DNA from: Parabacteroides merdae ATCC 43184
GTDB taxonomy: Bacteria > Bacteroidota > Bacteroidia > Bacteroidales > Tannerellaceae
Reading direction: 5' to 3'
Length of the DNA stretch: 64,000 nucleotides
NCBI RefSeq assembly: GCF_025151215.1
Contig: NZ_CP102286.1
Location: 744,001-808,000 of the forward strand
Part shown: one piece after another, positions 61,797 to 64,000 of the stretch
How positions within the stretch are numbered: position 1 is the first letter of the stretch
Layout: every line of letters starts with the position of its first letter
The notes under the pieces: model-generated
What the model saw: the letters and a program-made list of their open reading frames with translations, nothing else
The model's database searches: none
Told to the model about the DNA's origin: nothing
Position numbers and translations under genes: made by a program

Positions 61797-63151
61797 TATA
61801 GTTCGTATCGTTTAATCTTGTTGTATAAAGTCTGGCGGGAAATACCTAACTGGCTTGCAACAAGTGACAAATTTCCACTATACTTGTCCATCGCGTTTTT
61901 AATCATGTTATATTCCATCTCTTCCAAGGTTGTCGCCTCTTTTGTCACCGGCTTTTTTTTCGCCCGTGGAAAATCGAAATCGTTGCCGTCCAACACACTC
62001 CTTTCGGCAATGATGACGGCTTTTTCGATTGTGTGTTCGAGTTCCCGGATATTCCCGAACCAAGGTTGCGCTTTCAGCTTCTCTTTGGCATCCAGGCTGA
62101 GACACATGGCTGTTTTTCCATATATCTTGGTATATTTGGAAAGGAATATTTCGGTAAGGGGTACGATGTCTTCCGGTCGTTCTCTGAGTGGCGGTATCTC
62201 CACATGAATCGTATTGATACGATAGAGCAGATCCTCGCGAAAATCTCCTTTCTGTACCATTTCCTGTAAGTCACGGTTGGTGGCACAAATCAGGCGAATA
62301 TTGACCGGGATAGGCGTATTGCTTCCTACACGGACGATGCTACGGCGTTGCAAAGCAGTCAATAATTTGGCTTGCAAATGGTAGGAGAGGTTTCCTATCT
62401 CGTCAAGAAACAGTGTACCTTTGTTGGCAACCTCGAATTTCCCCGGACGGTCTGCCCGAGCATCGGTAAATGCACCTTTGACATGTCCAAACAGTTCGCT
62501 TTCGAAAAGAGTTTCCGTGATGGCCCCCATATCGACTGGGACCAATGTCTCCTTTTTCCGGTTGGAAAGTAGATGGATCTCGCGGGCAAGCATCTCCTTA
62601 CCTGTCCCGTTTTCCCCAGTCACCAATATGTTGGCATCCGTCCGGGCTACTTTTTCAATTAGGGAACGAAGTTGCTGCATGGCGTTACTTTCCCCCCAAA
62701 ACATTCCGCTTTCTTTGGAAACGACGAGTTTGTCTGTGGCGATCGAAATGCCTTTACGGTTTGCCGTCCGGATATTATAGGCCGTTTTCAATGTTTCCAG
62801 CAGTTTGGCGTTATCCCAGGGCTTGACCACGAAATCGGCCGCTCCTTCCTTGATTCCCCGTACGGCAAGGTCGATGTCCGCATAGGCCGTGAAAAGAACG
62901 ACCTGTATCGAAGCATCTTCCTTTTTTATTTCCGAAAGCCAGAACAACCCTTCGTTGCCGGTATTGATACCGGCACTGAAATTCATATCTAGTAAAACCA
63001 CATCAATATTTTCATCATGCAGTGTGGCTTTTATTTTATTGGGAGTAGAGATCGTGATCACCTTCTCGAAGTAAGTGCCTAACAGCATCTGTACTGCGGT
63101 AAGGATTCCTTTGTTGTCGTCAACTACCAGTATAGTGCCTTGTTTTGTCAT
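61796..63151 (-). CDS. Sigma-54-dependent response regulator (NtrC family)
   Basis: 451 residues. Receiver domain (1-120) with phospho-acceptor aspartate in DVVLLDMNF and K in VKPWD. AAA+ domain with Walker A GENGTGKEMLAR, the sigma-54 contact loop ELFGHVKGAFTDA, Walker B GTLFLDEIGN and arginine finger region. C-terminal Fis-type helix-turn-helix MEYNMIKNAMDKYSGNLSLVASQLGISRQTLYNKIKRY. First gene of the pair with the histidine kinase, divergent from a TolC-like gene whose promoter it likely drives. Confidence 0.95.
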   Translation of the reverse strand: MTKQGTILVVDDNKGILTAVQMLLGTYFEKVITISTPNKIKATLHDENIDVVLLDMNFSAGINTGNEGLFWLSEIKKEDASIQVVLFTAYADIDLAVRGIKEGAADFVVKPWDNAKLLETLKTAYNIRTANRKGISIATDKLVVSKESGMFWGESNAMQQLRSLIEKVARTDANILVTGENGTGKEMLAREIHLLSNRKKETLVPVDMGAITETLFESELFGHVKGAFTDARADRPGKFEVANKGTLFLDEIGNLSYHLQAKLLTALQRRSIVRVGSNTPIPVNIRLICATNRDLQEMVQKGDFREDLLYRINTIHVEIPPLRERPEDIVPLTEIFLSKYTKIYGKTAMCLSLDAKEKLKAQPWFGNIRELEHTIEKAVIIAERSVLDGNDFDFPRAKKKPVTKEATTLEEMEYNMIKNAMDKYSGNLSLVASQLGISRQTLYNKIKRYEL

Positions 63152-63309
63152 CTGTTTTTCTTGTATGTCTGCTGCAAAGATAATTTGTTCTGCTGAGTAA
63201 CTGATAATTTAAAAGAAATTTTGTTGTTTTACTGGTAGTCTTGTTTTTGTCTGCCACTAATTATTAATTAGGGCATATGCCCAACTATCTTTATGCCATT
63301 ATCGAACTT

Positions 63310-63338
63310 ATCCGAGCAGAATAGAACCCTGCTCGGAT
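63310..63338. repeat. 9-bp inverted repeat upstream of the TolC-like gene
   Basis: ATCCGAGCA at 63310-63318 and its complement TGCTCGGAT at 63330-63338, 11-base loop, no T-run. Could be a further regulator site. Confidence 0.5.
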
Positions 63339-63345
63339 GACGGTC

Positions 63346-63377
63346 ATTGTCTAATTCTTTTACAGTATTGTCTAATT
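63346..63377 (+). promoter_or_regulatory. Paired upstream repeats, candidate activator sites
   Basis: ATTGTCTAATT occurs at 63346-63356 and 63367-63377, 21 bp apart (two helical turns), about 65-95 bp upstream of the sigma-54 box. This is the layout of enhancer sites for NtrC-type activators. Binding by the adjacent regulator is inferred. Confidence 0.6.
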
Positions 63378-63440
63378 TTTTGACACTTGGTAAAAGTACT
63401 GAATTTGTTAACATGTTGTGATATAATGTTTTGACTGTTT

Positions 63441-63456
63441 TGGCACGCTCTTTGCA
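63441..63456 (+). promoter_or_regulatory. Sigma-54 (-24/-12) promoter
   Basis: TGGCACGCTCTTTGCA matches the RpoN consensus TGGCAC-N5-TTGCA: GG at 63442-63443 and GC at 63454-63455, with a preceding T. It lies 28 bases before the TolC-like start. Confidence 0.88.
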
Positions 63457-63483
63457 TTTTATCAGGTAGAAAATAATATAGCA

Positions 63484-64000
63484 ATGAAAAGAATTATATT
63501 TACAACAGTACTTTCTTTTGCTCTGGCAGCCTCGATAATGGCGCAGAATAAAATATGGAGTTTGGACGATTGCATGCGCTATGCAGTGGAGAACAGTCCG
63601 AAGGTAAAGCAGCAGCTTTATACCAATAATACATACAAGGCTGAACATCAGTCCGCCATAGCCTCTTTTTTGCCTTCGATAAGTACACAAGTAGACGCTC
63701 AGTACCGATTCGGACGCTCTGTAGACCCGGAAACGAATACCTATGTAAACACTTCCACCTTTAATAACGGTTATGGGGTATACGCTTCTTTGCCGCTTTT
63801 CAGAGGTGGGCAGTTGATTAACCAATGGCGGTTGGCAAATGTGAATCGCTATATGGGGAGAAATGATTTGCAGAAGCAGAAAGATGATTTGGCAATCAGC
63901 ATTATGGATGCGTTTATTACGGTTGTCTATTATCAGGGATTGGTGAAAATGTGTTCTGAAAAGTTGGAAGACAGCCAGCGTCTTTTATACAAAACGCGTC
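63484..64000 (+). CDS. TolC family outer membrane efflux protein (3' truncated by the window)
   Basis: First 172 residues of a longer protein. Signal peptide MKRIIFTTVLSFALAASIMAQ, then the outer-membrane efflux start KIWSLDDCMRYAVENSPKVKQQ, FLPSISTQVDAQYRFGRSVDPETNTYVN and strand VYASLPLFRGGQLINQWRLANVN, typical of TolC/OprM proteins of Bacteroidota. The frame runs off the window end. A membrane fusion protein and ABC transporter would be expected next. Control by sigma-54 is strongly suggested by the promoter at 63441. Confidence 0.92.
   Translation, partial: MKRIIFTTVLSFALAASIMAQNKIWSLDDCMRYAVENSPKVKQQLYTNNTYKAEHQSAIASFLPSISTQVDAQYRFGRSVDPETNTYVNTSTFNNGYGVYASLPLFRGGQLINQWRLANVNRYMGRNDLQKQKDDLAISIMDAFITVVYYQGLVKMCSEKLEDSQRLLYKTR

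Overview
The window looks like chromosomal DNA from a gut Bacteroidales bacterium, most likely Bacteroides or Parabacteroides (I lean to Parabacteroides, by inference only). The grounds are Bacteroidota-type promoters (TTTG/TTG near -33 and TAnnTTTG near -7) before many genes, an NVEALA-type secreted peptide, a NUDIX-type AraR-like arabinose regulator, DUF3943 and DUF418 proteins, an S16 protein with an Ala/Glu-rich tail, and gene sets (araR/tkt/rpiB/galK/galM/abfA; ribokinase/nucleoside hydrolase/sugar permease) familiar from Bacteroides. No rRNA or CRISPR array is present. There are three tRNA genes: Ser-UGA and a tandem pair of Lys-CUU.

Layout. 1-4.1 kb: an AraJ-like MFS transporter gene split by a complete IS66-family element (921-3859, 8-bp target duplication). 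4.1-4.5 kb: eight tandem copies of a 41-bp intrinsic-terminator unit. 4.5-7.4 kb: a Tat-exported Fe-S aldo/keto reductase lipoprotein and a membrane polyferredoxin, probably one redox module. 7.5-13.8 kb: esterase, ketopantoate reductase-like protein, pyridoxamine kinase, exported MsrAB, DUF418 protein, tRNA-Ser, thioredoxin-like lipoprotein. 13.9-24.8 kb: ribosomal protein S16, GH43 enzyme, AraC regulator divergent from a Tat aldo/keto reductase and a lipoprotein hydrolase, ABC-F ATPase, DUF3943 protein, TRIC channel, asparaginase, WalJ-like hydrolase. 24.9-29.7 kb: two tRNA-Lys genes, a decayed tyrosine integrase, then an AT-rich accessory cassette: GT-C-like membrane glycosyltransferase, Ser/Gly- and Cys-containing NVEALA-type peptide, beta-propeller lipoprotein, small membrane peptide, and its own signal peptidase I. 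This cassette is the best candidate here for an undescribed system.

29.7-30.2 kb is a repeat-rich spacer. 30.2-40.9 kb is a pentose/galactose block (rpiB, transketolase, AraR-like regulator, galK, sugar transporter, galM, GH51 arabinofuranosidase, exported hydrolase) able to free arabinose and feed sugars into the non-oxidative pentose phosphate pathway and the Leloir pathway. 41-45.7 kb is a ribose/nucleoside scavenging block with a divergent helical-repeat protein that may regulate it. 45.9-50.4 kb holds an unknown protein, GtrA and a GT2 glycosyltransferase, then an FMN-type protein, an AraC regulator and glycerate kinase.

50.5-54.4 kb is the oxidative pentose phosphate operon (gnd, zwf, pgl). 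54.5-58.6 kb is glnS, a TPR protein and a DUF368 polyprenyl-phosphate transporter. 59-60.3 kb is mntH. The window closes with a sigma-54 two-component system divergent from a TolC-like gene whose upstream region carries a near-perfect -24/-12 sigma-54 promoter and paired upstream repeats.
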